Assembly (NCBI GenBank): GCA_003313425.1 | Contig: NHZP01000055.1 | Location: forward strand, 265,184 to 329,183 | Direction: 5' to 3' | Length of the DNA stretch: 64,000 nt | DNA from: Pseudopyrenochaeta lycopersici | Lineage: Eukaryota > Ascomycota > Dothideomycetes > Pleosporales > Pseudopyrenochaetaceae | Shown here: positions 1 through 11,318 of the stretch, piece by piece | Layout of the letters: the number at the start of each line of letters is the position of its first letter | Numbering within the stretch: the stretch's first letter is position 1 | Program-made: the position numbers and the translations under genes | Notes under the pieces: model-generated | What the model was told of the DNA's origin: nothing | The model's database searches: none | The model's input: the letters and a program-made list of their open reading frames with translations, nothing else

Positions 1-781
1 GGAGAGACCTACAAACACATGGAGCGGACACATGGCAACATTCAGTAAGGGATGACGGTTCAATGTAGGTGGTGAGTCAAGGGTATAAATTGGGTCTCTT
101 GCTATTCGGAAATTGTAGCTGGTGATGGCTTCTTATTCTTACAACCTAAGACGATGATGGGAAATCTTCTCTACATACGGACAAATTCCGTAAGGTTTTT
201 TTTCAGCGTTAAGAGCGAAGTATAAGATGCCGACGAGAATGCTTGTTCCCTCGGGCTGTTCGTGCCCTGCCCTCTGTTAGCGTATTACAATGCCTAATAA
301 GCTTCAACAATGCTAACTTCTTTATACCCTATATATTACCATGGTGCACCTCTACAACTCTCTAGATGAATCACCTATATGGACTTACCACAGCACTTCT
401 GTCCTGTTTGCGATTCCTATCAACCGTTATCTGAGTTTCAGACGAATCATGTTGGTGCCCGCCTTGTGGGTGGGATGTGTTAAGATATGGCCAAACGGAG
501 AGGAAAGGTTGTGAGGACGGTGTTGGAATGTGTAGTGATTTTGTAGATCTGGTATTTTCTTAGAGTGTTCCTTGCGGTTTCGAAGCATCGTCTCGGCCTT
601 TCACATATAGTCCTGCACAGACACAAGCTTCCGCATATGAAACGCACCAACGTTGAATCAGTGCTGTATAGAAACATGTCAGTTTCAATAGTTTTTTTAG
701 AAACAGAAACGGCTCAGCGTATCAGTTTCAGAAACCTGGAGTCCGTTTCAGTTTCATATGTTTCAATACCTTTTGTCAGAT
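1..781. other. non-coding flank
   Basis: No convincing gene. Short open frames on both strands overlap each other and lack splice or domain support. The stretch runs up to the first LTR-like repeat. Confidence 0.4.
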
Positions 782-891
782 TGTCAGATACAAGATGCGT
801 GCCCGGAAAGAGTATGCTGTTAGATCTACAGCACAGCAGCGAGGGTACGCGATACTGTATTGTAGTACAAAGCTCGGGTGTACCCACTTGG

Positions 892-922
<31 letters not shown>

Positions 923-986
923 CATAAAAGGAGAAAAATAGGGAACAAAAATCAAATCAATCAATTTCTCATCCATGCTTCTGACC
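782..986 (+). repeat. LTR-like repeat, copy A, with CA microsatellite
   Basis: It begins TGTCAGATACAAG and ends near CTTCTGACC. The interior (GCTCGGGTGTA, CACTTGGCACAC, AAAAGGAGAAAA) is shared in inverted orientation with 4840-5011 and 7862-8089. A 29-bp CA dinucleotide run sits inside it at 892-920, where the other copies have only a few CA units, so the run expanded in this copy. No 5-bp target duplication is visible. The start and end motifs are those of a short LTR. Confidence 0.6.
892..920 (+). repeat. (CA)n microsatellite
   Basis: 29 bp of pure CA dinucleotide within the LTR-like repeat. Confidence 0.95.
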
Positions 987-1229
987 AAAGAGATTCATTA
1001 AATTCTGACACCTTTACACGTGACAGCGCGTCAGGCATCGGCGCGTCGCTTGAATGTGTGAAAACAATATGTGAAACGAACCCTGTAGCAGATATCCACC
1101 ATCGCAGGTGACGATGTGGTCAAGATAGCTCGTTCTACTTCAGCCCTCGTCTTAGTGGTTATAGAGCCCCTTTTCACATGGTTCGAAAGGTCCACTCAGC
1201 ATGTATAACAGAGAGTTAAGGTAGACACA

Positions 1230-1792
1230 ATGAATTCAAGCAAGTTTGGACGAGCCGTCCACCACCAGTTCGACGCAACGAATCCACTATCCATCCGGAT
1301 ATATATTGCAATTGCTGCAATGTCAAACAAAGCTCCGTCCTTCCTGGAATTGTGTTCTGATAGTGATTCTAACCTCTCAGATCTTCATGAATCCTGGCTG
1401 GACACGGCCAGTCAAGGAAAACGCCGTCGCGAAGACTCCGCCATACTTGAAAACAGCCGCAAGCAACGCCGTAAAACAGCAGAGAACACCTGGTCTTTCG
1501 CGCGCGACCCGAAGCCTAATGAGCCTATTCGTGATAAACATGGTCATCAAATCTGGTACTGTGCGCGCTGCAGTTATAAGACGCCAAACTTGAAACGCGT
1601 ACGCGAGCACCTGACAAACAAACACAGTATCCGTGCCAAGGAGGAATTGAGACCAAAAGAAGCGGCGAAGCGGGCTACACTTGAGGATATATTTGGCAAG
1701 CAGATGGAGCGTCAGGAAGGCAGAAATTTTGAGCAAGAAAAACACCTCTTGGATGCGATTAATAAACCCGCGTTCAATGAAGCACTTGCGAG
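1230..1792 (+). pseudogene. 5' fragment of a hAT transposase (BED zinc finger)
   Basis: An open frame starts at ATG 1230, but ATG 1320 gives the more typical hAT N-terminus. It encodes a Ser/Asp-rich leader, a basic stretch and a BED-type finger of form CxxC...HxxxxH (WYCARCSYK ... HLTNKHS), then a Lys/Glu-rich linker. This is the order seen in the transposases at 43057 and 55101. The frame is cut where the terminal repeat of the next hAT element begins (CAGAG at 1793) and stops at 1829 inside that repeat. The catalytic RNase H-like part and the hATC dimerisation domain are absent, and no continuation is visible beyond 5067. It is a dead fragment. Confidence 0.7.
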
Positions 1793-2155
1793 CAGAGTTC
1801 GTAACAATCAAACTATTTGGGAAACTTGATTGTTCAACTTGGTGCCAAGCCAATTCAATCAACTCAAGTTTGGATAGAAAACTTGATTGGGAAACTTGAA
1901 TAACTTAGGAGCCCGTGCATATTATCCGTATACGGTAATGTGTGAACCTAGGGATTAATATTGTTATACGATTTTTAGTGTTGCAGTTGGCAGTAGGCCT
2001 GTTCTTAGTATCCTACGCGCCTAAGTAACGCGTTTCTGTATAGAATACCGCGCCTATTACTGTTCTACGCCTATCACGACGTCTATATCCCTACGCCTTA
2101 GTGTTATTGTTTTTATAGTCCTCGTTGTCGTCGCCGCCGTTGCCTACTACCTATT

Positions 2156-4721
2156 ATGCCCGCCAAAAAAGGCGCCAAGCGCGCTGCAGGCTCCGCTGAA
2201 CGGCCTGCAAAACGCGTACGCGTTACGCGCTGTACAGGCACCAACTCACAACCTATTGAGCTAATTGATAGCCAGCAAAGCTCTCCAACAGTATCAGCAA
2301 TCAATCCAGCAGTAGAATTTCTACCTGTACGACGATCACCGCGTAAAGCCCTAGTCGACGCTGCGTCCCAGGCCACCGACGAGCGCCCGTTCGAGAGTCA
2401 GTTATTGCTCAACGTCGTGCCTGAAGAGGCTATTATACCACCTCTAGAAGGCTCTAAGGCTGCTACGATAGCTAGCTTTGGCGATGATAATCGCGAGGTA
2501 GAGACCTCATTTGACGAGCGTTTTGTTGACACCTTTGACGGTATCGATTGGAGTCGTTTAACGCGTTATTGTAAGCCTTTGCGTACGCAGAAACGCCCAA
2601 AGAGCTGGATATACCGCTATGGATACCGAGTAGCGCTGCGTAGTAATCTTAATGAGCTCTACTTTGTCTGCAAATACTGTCACCAACGGCGCTCAGTCGA
2701 CGGTATCCTTAAGGTTACGCAGTCAACATCGTCAGCGATAAACCACCTAAGGCAGCTCAAAGCAGGCCACAATATTACTAGTAACGGCTTGAAGGCGATA
2801 CAGCGAGCTCCGGGCCAGCAATCGCTTGCGATAGTAGCTGAATCCGGTGTAGAAATCAGCCAGGAGCTTGCTAACGTGATTGGCGCCTTCAACGTACAGG
2901 CCTTCCGCTACGCAGTACTTACTTGGATTATTGAAAACAATCACCCCCTTTATGAGCTTGAGACGCCTGCCTTCCGATCGATGATAGGCTTCGCAAATCC
3001 TGAGGCTAAAGGCGTACATAATGAGGCTCTATGAGTTCATGCTGCCCCAGGTTATAGCTGCACTGTCTGAATCTGTTAGCAAAATCCATATAAGCTTTGA
3101 CGGATGGACGACTAAGGGAGGCAAGCGTGGCTTCTTTGGTATCGTTGCGCACTACGCCAACGCCTCAGGCACGCTTATCGACCTGCCTATTGCGCTGCCG
3201 CAGTTAACAGGCGCCCATACTGGCGAACGAATCGCTGAGATTGTCGCTCAAACGTTACAGAAGTTCGAGATACTATCGTCAAGGCTTGGTTGTTTCGTCC
3301 TCGATAACGCGTACGCTAATGATACTGCTGTTACTTACCTCGCTGAGCAGTACGGCTTTGCTGCTACTGAACAACGCCTACGCTGTGGCCCTCATACGCT
3401 CAACCTCATCGGCCAGGCTATTATATTTGGCAAGGATCCAGCGTCGTACGATAACGACGCAGGAGATCTTCAAGAGGAGGAGCAATTAATGGCTGACTGG
3501 CGTAGGGATGGCCCTATAGGCGTGCTAATCAGCGTCATCAACTATATTAAAACGCCTCAACAGTACGATCTGTTCAACCGCTTTCAGCACCTCGCTAACG
3601 CCGAGCTCCCTACCAACGATCGGAAGGCAATATTAGAGCCTGTTAAGCCTATTATTACGCGCTGGAATTCGTTCTATAGCTGCTTTGAGCGAGCTCTTGA
3701 GCTACAGCACGCTGTTAGTAACTACGCCAACTATCATATCCAGCCCACGCGTAACCTTGACGATAACGCTAGGCAGCGCGGTAACAAGCTTCCTAACGTA
3801 CCGAGTTGGATGCGTTCGAATGGCCTTACTGCTGCTGATTGGGCAGTAATCGCAGAGTATACAGAAGTGCTGAAGCCGCTTAAGCAAGCCACTAAGCACC
3901 TTGAAGGGCGTAGTAAATCAGGACGATTTGGTGCGCTCTACTCAGTAATACCAGTATTTGAAACGCTACTATATGAGCTTGAAGAGCGCGTTAAATCTTA
4001 CGATTACGTCAACCACGAAGAGCCTAGCGCTCCTGAAGATCACTTGCCGATAAACCTACGCGCAGCCTGGTCAAAGGCTAACGCCTACTACTCTAAGCTC
4101 GACAGCTCGCCGTTCTACTACGCCGCAACGATACTCCATCCCTATTATAAGCGCTACTGCGATCGTAGCTGGCGTGCAAAACCGGAGTGGCTACGCGCTA
4201 ATAACGCAGCGTTTCAGCGGCTTTGGCAGCAATATAGGCCTTACAGTGTACATCGACCATCTCCTAGGTCACCACAAGGCGCGCTTGAGGACGCGATAGC
4301 TGCTATAGCTGACGCCGACGATAGTAGCGATGATGAGGATATTGATGAGTTCCAACGCTGGAAGAAGCTTGAGCCTAAGTGGACGCGCGAGCAGTTAAAC
4401 CAAGGCTGTGATCCTATTAAGTACTGGATTGGACTACGACCAAAGTATCCTAACTTAGCTAGGCTGGCGCTTGACGTATTGGCGATACCTGCAAGTAGCT
4501 GCGAGTGCGAGCGGCTATTCAGTGAGCTCGGTGATCTATTAGAGCCAAGAAGGCGTAAAATCGGAGCTCAACTACTGGCGGCGTTGCAGTGTATCCGGGC
4601 CTGGAATCGCGTAGGAATCGAATCGCCGGCCTCAGAAGTCGCCGACAAGCTGCAGGCGACGATTTCTGATGCCTTATTAGAGAGCAAGTACGATATATGC
4701 AACTGGGAGGAGCCTAAGTAG
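2156..4721 (+). pseudogene. hAT transposase of element 1, one frameshift
   Basis: Two overlapping frames, 2156-3034 and 3021-4721, together make one hAT transposase of about 850 residues. The first holds a basic N-terminus and a BED-like finger (CKYCHQRR ... HLRQLKAGH) near residues 168-200. The second continues with the RNase H-like core (SFDGWT, then LDNAYAND) and the C-terminal hATC dimerisation region (KYWIGL ... SSCECERLFSELGD). In the downstream frame the residues before the internal ATG read AYIMRLYEF, a natural continuation, so a single-base indel near 3003-3012 broke an otherwise intact gene. There are no in-frame RIP-type stops. A sequencing error or programmed shift is possible but less likely. 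Confidence 0.8.
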
Positions 4722-4839
4722 TAATCTAGTCCTATTTTATCTCTACAAATCACCCAAGTTACCTAAGTTACTCAATCAAGTTGAGCGAAAATCGCTCCCA
4801 AATCAATCAACTCAAATATCTACCGTCAAAGTATCCAAT

Positions 4840-5011
4840 TGTCAGATTTCAGGACTATTTAGCTTGATCTTTGATGAATTTTGATGATTAACGTTGTTGC
4901 TTCATTGTGTGTTCCCTATTTTCTCCTTTTATGGAGAGAGTGTGTGCCAAGTGGTTACACCCGAGCTTTGTACTACAATACATTATCGCATACCCTCGCT
5001 TGTATCTGACA
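4840..5011 (-). repeat. solo LTR, copy B, with CCAAT target duplication
   Basis: 172 bp, reading TGTCAGATACAAG...AAATCTGACA on the minus strand. It is flanked by perfect 5-bp direct repeats CCAAT (4835-4839 and 5012-5016), as LTR retrotransposons leave. It sits inside the right end of hAT element 1, so it arrived after that element. It lacks about 45 bp present in the middle of copies A and C. Confidence 0.85.
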
Positions 5012-5209
5012 CCAATCAACTCAAGTTGAGCCTCAAAACTTGGTTGACTTGATTGTTACGAACTCTGCTGTCCACGCCCCACAATACCTAAGACTAAAAA
5101 ATATATTAGCTACCTTTAATAGAGTATTTATTATAGCTAGAGTAGACTTTTGTATAGACATAGAAGGAAAAGGGGCGGTGCTTAATAGCTATTTGATTTA
5201 ACATCCTGC

Positions 5210-5426
5210 TGTCAGATAATAGGTACCTGGAACATCCAGCCGGCCTACGTCATGTGCAGACACAAGAGGGATAGTCACGTAACACCAATCTCGGGTGTAA
5301 CAACACAACACCTAAGGAAGAAAATCAGAGACAGAGGATCGATCAATAAAAAGAAACAATCTTCAGACCCTATCAAGATTCATCTATTATTTATTGCCTG
5401 TCGCGTGAAGACCCTCAAATCTGACA
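5210..5426 (+). repeat. LTR, copy D
   Basis: 217 bp, starting TGTCAGATAATAGG and ending CTCAAATCTGACA. It contains ATCTCGGGTGTAAC, related to GCTCGGGTGTAAC of copies A to C, but is otherwise a diverged subfamily. The flanking 5-mers (CCTGC and ATAGT) do not match, so it may be one end of a larger element whose interior is the decayed sequence that follows. Confidence 0.6.
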
Positions 5427-6480
5427 ATAGTATACATTAGATAGAATGCTAAGAGCCGTACCTATACTCCTTTAGTAGGAGATAGTCTAGCCTGTAGAAA
5501 AAATTCTCATTATACATATCATCTTACTCTACTATACTTAAATCTCTCTATGATCTCATATCTTAGCCTACACCCTATCAGTATGTTTATCTATAGCAAA
5601 ATGAAGTCCTCACATATGCCCTCAAGCGAGTCTGCTACTAGATCGAGGCAATGACCCGCCATACCACTAGTAGTATCGTCAGAGAAGTGACTAGTGACTC
5701 TATGAAAAGATGGCATTGGTGTGTCTAGGCAGCAGCTCGTTGTATCACTCATAGGCAAAGTCAGGTAACCATTAGGGCTGGCCGTTGATGTGCTATTAGA
5801 GGATAGATCTGGCTCTAAGAACAAACTTGGCGTATTAGTAAAAAATGCTATTATTATGCCTTCAGAGAGTAGCGATGTCTTAGCAGGGGAATTTGGACCT
5901 ACTAAGGACGCATTGTCAATTTCGCAGCCTTCTAAGCTACCTTTCTCTACAAGCTCTTGCCATATGACAATTAGCGCTGCTTGTAAAGGGATTAGAGAAT
6001 GCACTATTAGAGTACTGCATGGTGAAGAGTAGCGCGTAGGCGTTATCTATGCCTGCTCTCCCAATCAGCTTTGCTCTAAGATAGTGTAGGTTCCATGTTT
6101 ATTAACTACGTCTAGAAGTATGAGCTCTACATCCGTCTTGAGTCTAGCATCATCAGTATTCTTGACTCTCTACTCAACCTACTGCAAGTCCATAGTCCTA
6201 TACTTAGCCATCAAGCTAGCAAATGCTTACTAGATACCTAAGGGTACTAGGCAGTTGTATATAGTCTTAGTATCTTCCTAAGTGCCTTTACCGTGCTCCT
6301 GAACCATATTCCTAATAATGAAGAGCAGTTACTCATCCTTAGCAGAAAATGATGGCTCCATGCTCGATGATATAGGATAGACTTGAAACGGTAGGATTAC
6401 ACAAGAAAAGGCTAGCTTGTAGTAGAAAGCAGTAGATAGAATATGCTCTTAGTATGAGTTGAGGGAGTAGGGAGAGACAC
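5427..6480 (-). pseudogene. decayed retroelement or transposon coding relic
   Basis: Read on the minus strand, much of this stretch stays in one frame but is interrupted by TAG codons in positions typical of mutated CAG (Gln). The longest intact piece is 5591-6004 (137 codons). The sequence is rich in TAG/CTA and poor in CAG/CTG, the pattern expected after RIP (CpA to TpA). No domain is recognisable by eye. Adjacency to LTR copy D suggests, without proving it, that it is the interior of that element. Confidence 0.4.
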
Positions 6481-7856
6481 TACCCTAGATTAGGAACGTC
6501 GGCGTCTCTTTATGTACATGAGTTCGGCGTGTCTATACTGCGTCTAAACGTCCCACGCCTAACCATCTTAATGCTACCGTTGTTCGCAAAGCGTTCGACA
6601 TGCTAGCGTGATTTTTGGCGCGGTGCTGAGCGGGTACCTGTCAACCACTAGGGATGCATAATTACTAGCGCGGTACCCAACCCTTACCAGCGTGATCGCC
6701 TCGCAAGTTGTACCGCGATGGACTGTTCTTTTAGAGTTTCCGTATGACATGGCTTGCGTGCAAGCGAACCTTGGAAGCCCCCACTCCAACGTGATTCCTA
6801 GCGCGACTAAGGCATTTCTATCAAGTATCGTCCAAGATTCGAATAGCCGAAGCGATTACCATCGCCGCATCATAGTGTACAGTAAGAAAATCTAGTCGTG
6901 GAGATTGGTCAATTCCATGTGCCAGGACACCAAGCTATCCGGGAAATCACCTATTCGGGCCCCCCACGTACTTGTCAAAGGGTCGTGATGTCAGTGTACC
7001 CAAACCTGACCGTCGTTTCGCTTCATTTTGACTTTGCTAGCGTGATATGCTAGCGCTGTACTTCAATTGACTTCATCAACGGCTGGCGGCAAACCCTTGC
7101 TAGATGACTAATACTATAGGTCATACGAGGAACTGCTTCATACAATGTCGTAGGGTTCAAAAAGCGTCGTGCTGGGCTTACGAAGGGGGTGAATCCCAAA
7201 GCATGAGGCAGCGTTCTCATGTTGTCGTCTCCCCGATACTAGCTGTCTACCCGCCTTTATTCCCGGCGCTGGCTTTCGTTAAGCCTATGATATACCACGG
7301 TATGAGTACGAAGGGAAACCGCTTAAATTTGAGGCGCTCTAGAACTAAAACTTGGAAGGACACATTATATTCAGAGTCCGCTACTTGGGCCCATAAACTC
7401 ACCAGTACACAGGAATAATCTCCTAAGCTTTTAAATTGTTAGAAGCTTTTGATAAGCAATCTAGTCCGATTGAAGGTGCGACGGTCTATCTTTCAGCTTG
7501 ATCAGGCTGCAATGAAGGTGTGGCTGAGCGGTAGAGGTCCGCACTCCGGTATGGATGTATATTCTTCCGAGGCCCGCGTTTATACTTACTACCGTACGAG
7601 CATACATGCTGCCTCAAGTTTGTCGCAGTTTGCCGCCGCCGACCCGCACCAGCCACAGATTTGCGCTGGAGGCGCTTGTGACAGCTTGCCAGAACGTTGA
7701 AAGAGGAGGATATCTTGCGCACGGATGTGTTAGCGTGCATTAGCGTGCATAAGCTTCCGACATATGTGGTGTCAAGAGGATTGATGAATTCCATGTCAAT
7801 TCCATGTCAATTCAAGCCAATCATCAATATCGATCGGTAAGGGTTGACAGGGTTGG
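6481..7856. other. non-coding, short internal duplications
   Basis: No supported gene. Small tandem duplications occur near 7728-7752 (TTAGCGTGCA twice) and 7786-7815 (CCATGTCAATT twice). Phrases such as TGCTAGCGTGAT (near 6600 and 7040) and GGTAAGGGTTG (near 6680 inverted, 7837, and 8836 diverged) recur and may be remnants of a small non-autonomous element. Confidence 0.35.
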
Positions 7857-7861
7857 AAACC

Positions 7862-8089
7862 TGTCAGATAGAATGCTCAAATGCGATGAGGTATGTTGAT
7901 GGGGGTTTTTTTTTATTGTATTTTTATCCTCCCCGAGTTCTTTTCTATTTTTTTTGTCCTTTTTTATGTAGTGTGTGTGCCAAGTGGTTACACCCGAGCT
8001 ATGTGCTACAATGCAGTATCGCGTACGCTCGCTGCTGTGCTATAGATCTAACAGCATACTCTTTCCGGGCACCCATCTTGTATCTGACA
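7862..8089 (-). repeat. LTR-like repeat, copy C
   Basis: 228 bp. On the minus strand it starts TGTCAGATACAAGATG and ends TTCTATCTGACA, giving 9-bp terminal inverted repeats TGTCAGATA/TATCTGACA. It is the longest version of the family shared with copies A and B. The right flank is GTTGG. A GTTGG also lies on the left, but five bases before the expected end (7852-7856). Confidence 0.7.
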
Positions 8090-10952
8090 GTTGGTTAGTA
8101 GGACTCTCAAGTAAACTCTTACAGATGTTTTCGAATGGACATTGCAAACAAATCCATGAGCTTCTATCTGTTGTTGATCATTGCTGAAAACAACAATACT
8201 CAGCCTAAGACCCTGTGAATTCGCCTGGTGGACTGCAAATCTTGGATGAGTGCGCGGATTGAGGATGCATCAGCGCGATTCGTCGGGGAAGGTGAAAATT
8301 TGGCGAGCCGCATGCATCAAAAAGCCTGTGTCCAGCCGTTGCCTAGCCCGAGAGCATGGTTCAAGAGTGTGTTTCTGTGAAGCCACTCAGCAAACCCCTT
8401 GACGCATGCACATTCTTCTCCTTCTCGGGTGTTGTCCCGCATTCAGCTCCGCCTGCATGGCTTAGAACCATGGAAGCTCTCTATTGCCATGCAGATGAAT
8501 TGTGTTCGTTGTTTTTATTTGATTCATGACGCATATGGACGCCCACCAGCAAGGAGCTCGTTTGGGGGTCCTCAAGTGAATCTTTAGCCTCTTCTTCAAG
8601 CCTCATGACACAGCTGAAGGTGCATGTATGCCTGCATAGGTCATTTAGTAGTCAGCTTCGTCATCGAGGCTGTGGAGACATTTGAATGCTAGTGCCTATC
8701 AACGCAGCCTCGACAGGCTATTACCCTCGCCCTCGGGGCGCGTATGGCCATACGGAAGTCCTCCAACACCCCCGTCCTCTAGTCGATAGCCCTAGTACGG
8801 TTTGGGTTCCGCGTTGGAACATTGTACCGCCAGGGGTTGGTAAGGGCTGACAACCAGCTAGGACTCACGCTGGTAATCACGCCGTAGCATCGTCATGCAC
8901 GGAAAAAATCTGGGTTTTTTCACCTAGTGTGCGCTCTTGAGCCAACTCCAAACCGGTTGAGGACTGAGAAAGGCGGCAAAGCGATGGGCTGTAGACGACA
9001 CAAGGCCAGGGATGACGAAGCAGAATGCAGGCTGGGAATACCTGGGGAGCACTTAGCGGGCGAATGCTCTGACTGACGCATTGGGAACGCTTGCACATAC
9101 TCGCTGGCACGTCGCTTCTGCACCATGGATCATCACCGAGGTCCTCTGCCAAAAGCCCTACCCGCTCATGCCTTCCGGTATTGCCTAAGGGTAGGGGGTG
9201 CGTGAGTGCTGTAACCGTAACGTGAGCGCTCAGTCCACGTGGAAAAACTTTCTATAGCCTAAGGACTCACATGATGAACACCTTGACATGCTCTGTCTGT
9301 TGAGGCGAGGCGAGGCAAATCATATTACCTAGCAAGCGCATCGCCTGGCTTACCGGAAGTATTAGAGCTCGGACGCATATGATGCAGCCTGGTGCTCACC
9401 TTGACTTTGCAGCTTCCTTCAGTTCGACCATGGCTCGACGTGGCTCTATTCCGGCGATATATGCGGTATGATCAATCTCCACGTGACTAAGAACCTGCAC
9501 TTCACACTGGAACTGCTGGAAGGGCGTTGTAGAACGACAGTAGGAGTGATCTCAGTGACGAGTTATGATTTATGGAAGTGGGATAGCCTGCTTGCCCTGA
9601 AGGCGTCGGTTAGTCTGGTGGGTTTCAAGCGAAGTATTCAATTATATGGCGGCCAGGCAAAGAAAGCAACAAGGCAAATTCTTGGCAGCAGTAGTGTGGC
9701 CTCTGGCTGGCGCTAGTGGGAGGGAGGACATGTATAAATCTGTCCTCTGCTTAAGATTTGATTTTTGATAGCATGGCTTCACATCCAGGGCTAGGCGGAT
9801 AGGGCATCAGCCGCGTGGAATAGGATATGCTTCCGCGCATCAAGCGAAGTTCTTTTGGCATGAAAACGATCACGGCCATTCGACTACTCATGCTGATGAG
9901 CGGGGCAAGGCGCGGGTCCCCCATTAGGGGCCACAGGCGCTCGTACTCATCGTCCCTGGTTTCAGGAGCCTGTAGTCACCGCTTCTCGTACAGATACAGG
10001 AACACCTGCAGCGGAACGCTGTTGTTAGCAATGCTGCCGTACCAGTCGACCCACTCCATCTGGGCCGTGACGTGGATGTGGCCCAGACTCATTGGCTCAG
10101 TGCAGGCACGAACCCACGCCGTCACCTCGGCGACGGACTCGTCTGCGACTATCCGCGGCAGGATAGCCTGGTTCTCGCCCATTATGGCGCATACCGCGTT
10201 GCGCGCGACCATGAGAAACTCAGCTCAACCTCTCTTGCCATCCCGTCCATCAAACAATCTTCCATAACTAGTCTGCAAAAGTATACGCCGACAAGAGTCG
10301 CGAGGGGGAGCTGGGCCATTGACGTAGGGGTTTCTACTTGTTACACATTGACGCCTAGGCGCCGTCGACAAAACATATGGATAAAGTACGGCCTGGGGCC
10401 GTGTCAGGTCATTGAGGGCGTAACGGCGGCGCACGGATGTCTGTGGGAAAGGTATGGTCAGATTTTGTCTGCTCTCCCGGCGGCAGGAGCACCAGTCGCA
10501 AGGGCCAAGCCAAATCGGTATCCCAGCGCGTGGAACAGGAGTAGGGCCACTTACACAAACAAGATGGCTGGGCATCTGTGCGTTACTGGTAATGTTATTT
10601 TGTGGAGACATGCTGTCTATGCATGGTGACCCACAATAACACTGGCATTCCACGGCTGGGCGATGCTCGGGTAGGAAGTCGCTGTGCTGTGCTAGCATGC
10701 CTCCACCCTGACCACCCAAGACGATAGCTTCCCCATTGAATCCCGGCGGCTTTCGAGTAGTATCGCATTTCCATTATAAAATGCGATTGGCCTAACTGTA
10801 GGGGTTGCAAAACCATCAAGCAATTGTTAAAAGGTGATACAAGTGTCTACACCGCATAACTGAGTTTATATAAGAGCAAAGAAGAATAACGGCTTAAGTC
10901 AGTATAGATTCATTCTAAGTTACTTCTTTTGCTTCATACCTCTTATCCATCT
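8090..10952. other. gene-poor interval
   Basis: Several overlapping open frames exist on both strands (for example minus 9976-10212 and minus 10225-10719). None has a recognisable domain, a good start context or a convincing splice chain. The 9800-10700 part is GC-richer and could hold an unrecognised gene. Confidence 0.35.
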
Positions 10953-11318
10953 ATGTTGACATTGATCTACAAAGACTCAGGGCGTCGAATTTTCGATATG
11001 TTCGTGTATCATAGAAGATTGGCGCCAGCGATATTCACCTCGCGCGTGAGCATCCGCTCCATCCACTCAACCAATCACCTCACTCCAGCGGAATTGCGCC
11101 TCTTATGGGGATCCAAATCTCGTCTACCAGAACCAATATCTCAGAACCCGCCTCTTCTCCAGCCAGTCCAACTGCCAATTTACCGCTCCGAATCGTCCAC
11201 CTGGGCTGCGCTTGAACTATATGGCAGTGCATTGGACAGCGTAAGTGAGTCCTCCTGTCATAGCTACGAGAAAGCGTCTGCAGATCATATAACTTCGCTT
11301 GCGGCGGCGTCGTTCTAG
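10953..11318 (+). CDS. small hypothetical protein
   Basis: A frame of 121 codons from ATG 10953 follows a TATA-like TTTATATAAG about 90 bp upstream and a pyrimidine-rich leader. The product is unrecognised, Ser/Pro-rich in its second half, with no signal peptide or membrane segment. A perfect intron signature (GTAAGT near 11244 to CTGCAG near 11283) lies close to the 3' end. If it is spliced, the protein ends a few residues after residue 96. This is a possible gene without homology support. Confidence 0.35.
   Translation: MLTLIYKDSGRRIFDMFVYHRRLAPAIFTSRVSIRSIHSTNHLTPAELRLLWGSKSRLPEPISQNPPLLQPVQLPIYRSESSTWAALELYGSALDSVSESSCHSYEKASADHITSLAAASF

Larger units (their letters stand above)
1793..5067 (+). 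mobile_element. hAT transposon 1
   Basis: The 3,275-bp element is bounded by 19-bp inverted terminal repeats starting CAGAGTTCGTAAC (1793-1811) and ending GTTACGAACTCTG (5049-5067). CAGRG is the usual hAT terminus. Subterminal copies of CAATCAA / TTGATTG and CTCAAGTT / AACTTGA recur at both ends, as is common in hAT elements. The 8-bp flanks (CTTGCGAG and CTGTCCAC) do not match, so one side was probably lost or rearranged after insertion. A solo LTR lies inside the right end. Confidence 0.75.

Noticed and set aside
1793..5075. 8-bp target duplication for hAT element 1
   Set aside because: CTTGCGAG and CTGTCCAC match at only four of eight positions, so I do not claim one.
7511..7600. tRNA-like A box (TGGCTGAGCGG)
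   Set aside because: No matching B box (GGTTCGANTCC) or cloverleaf follows within tRNA distance.
8877..9152. Minus-strand 91-codon frame
   Set aside because: No ATG with good context, no domain, isolated, overlapped by an alternative frame.
9827..10719. Overlapping GC-rich open frames on both strands, possibly a gene
   Set aside because: Frames of similar length on both strands, no domain, no phase-consistent splice chain.
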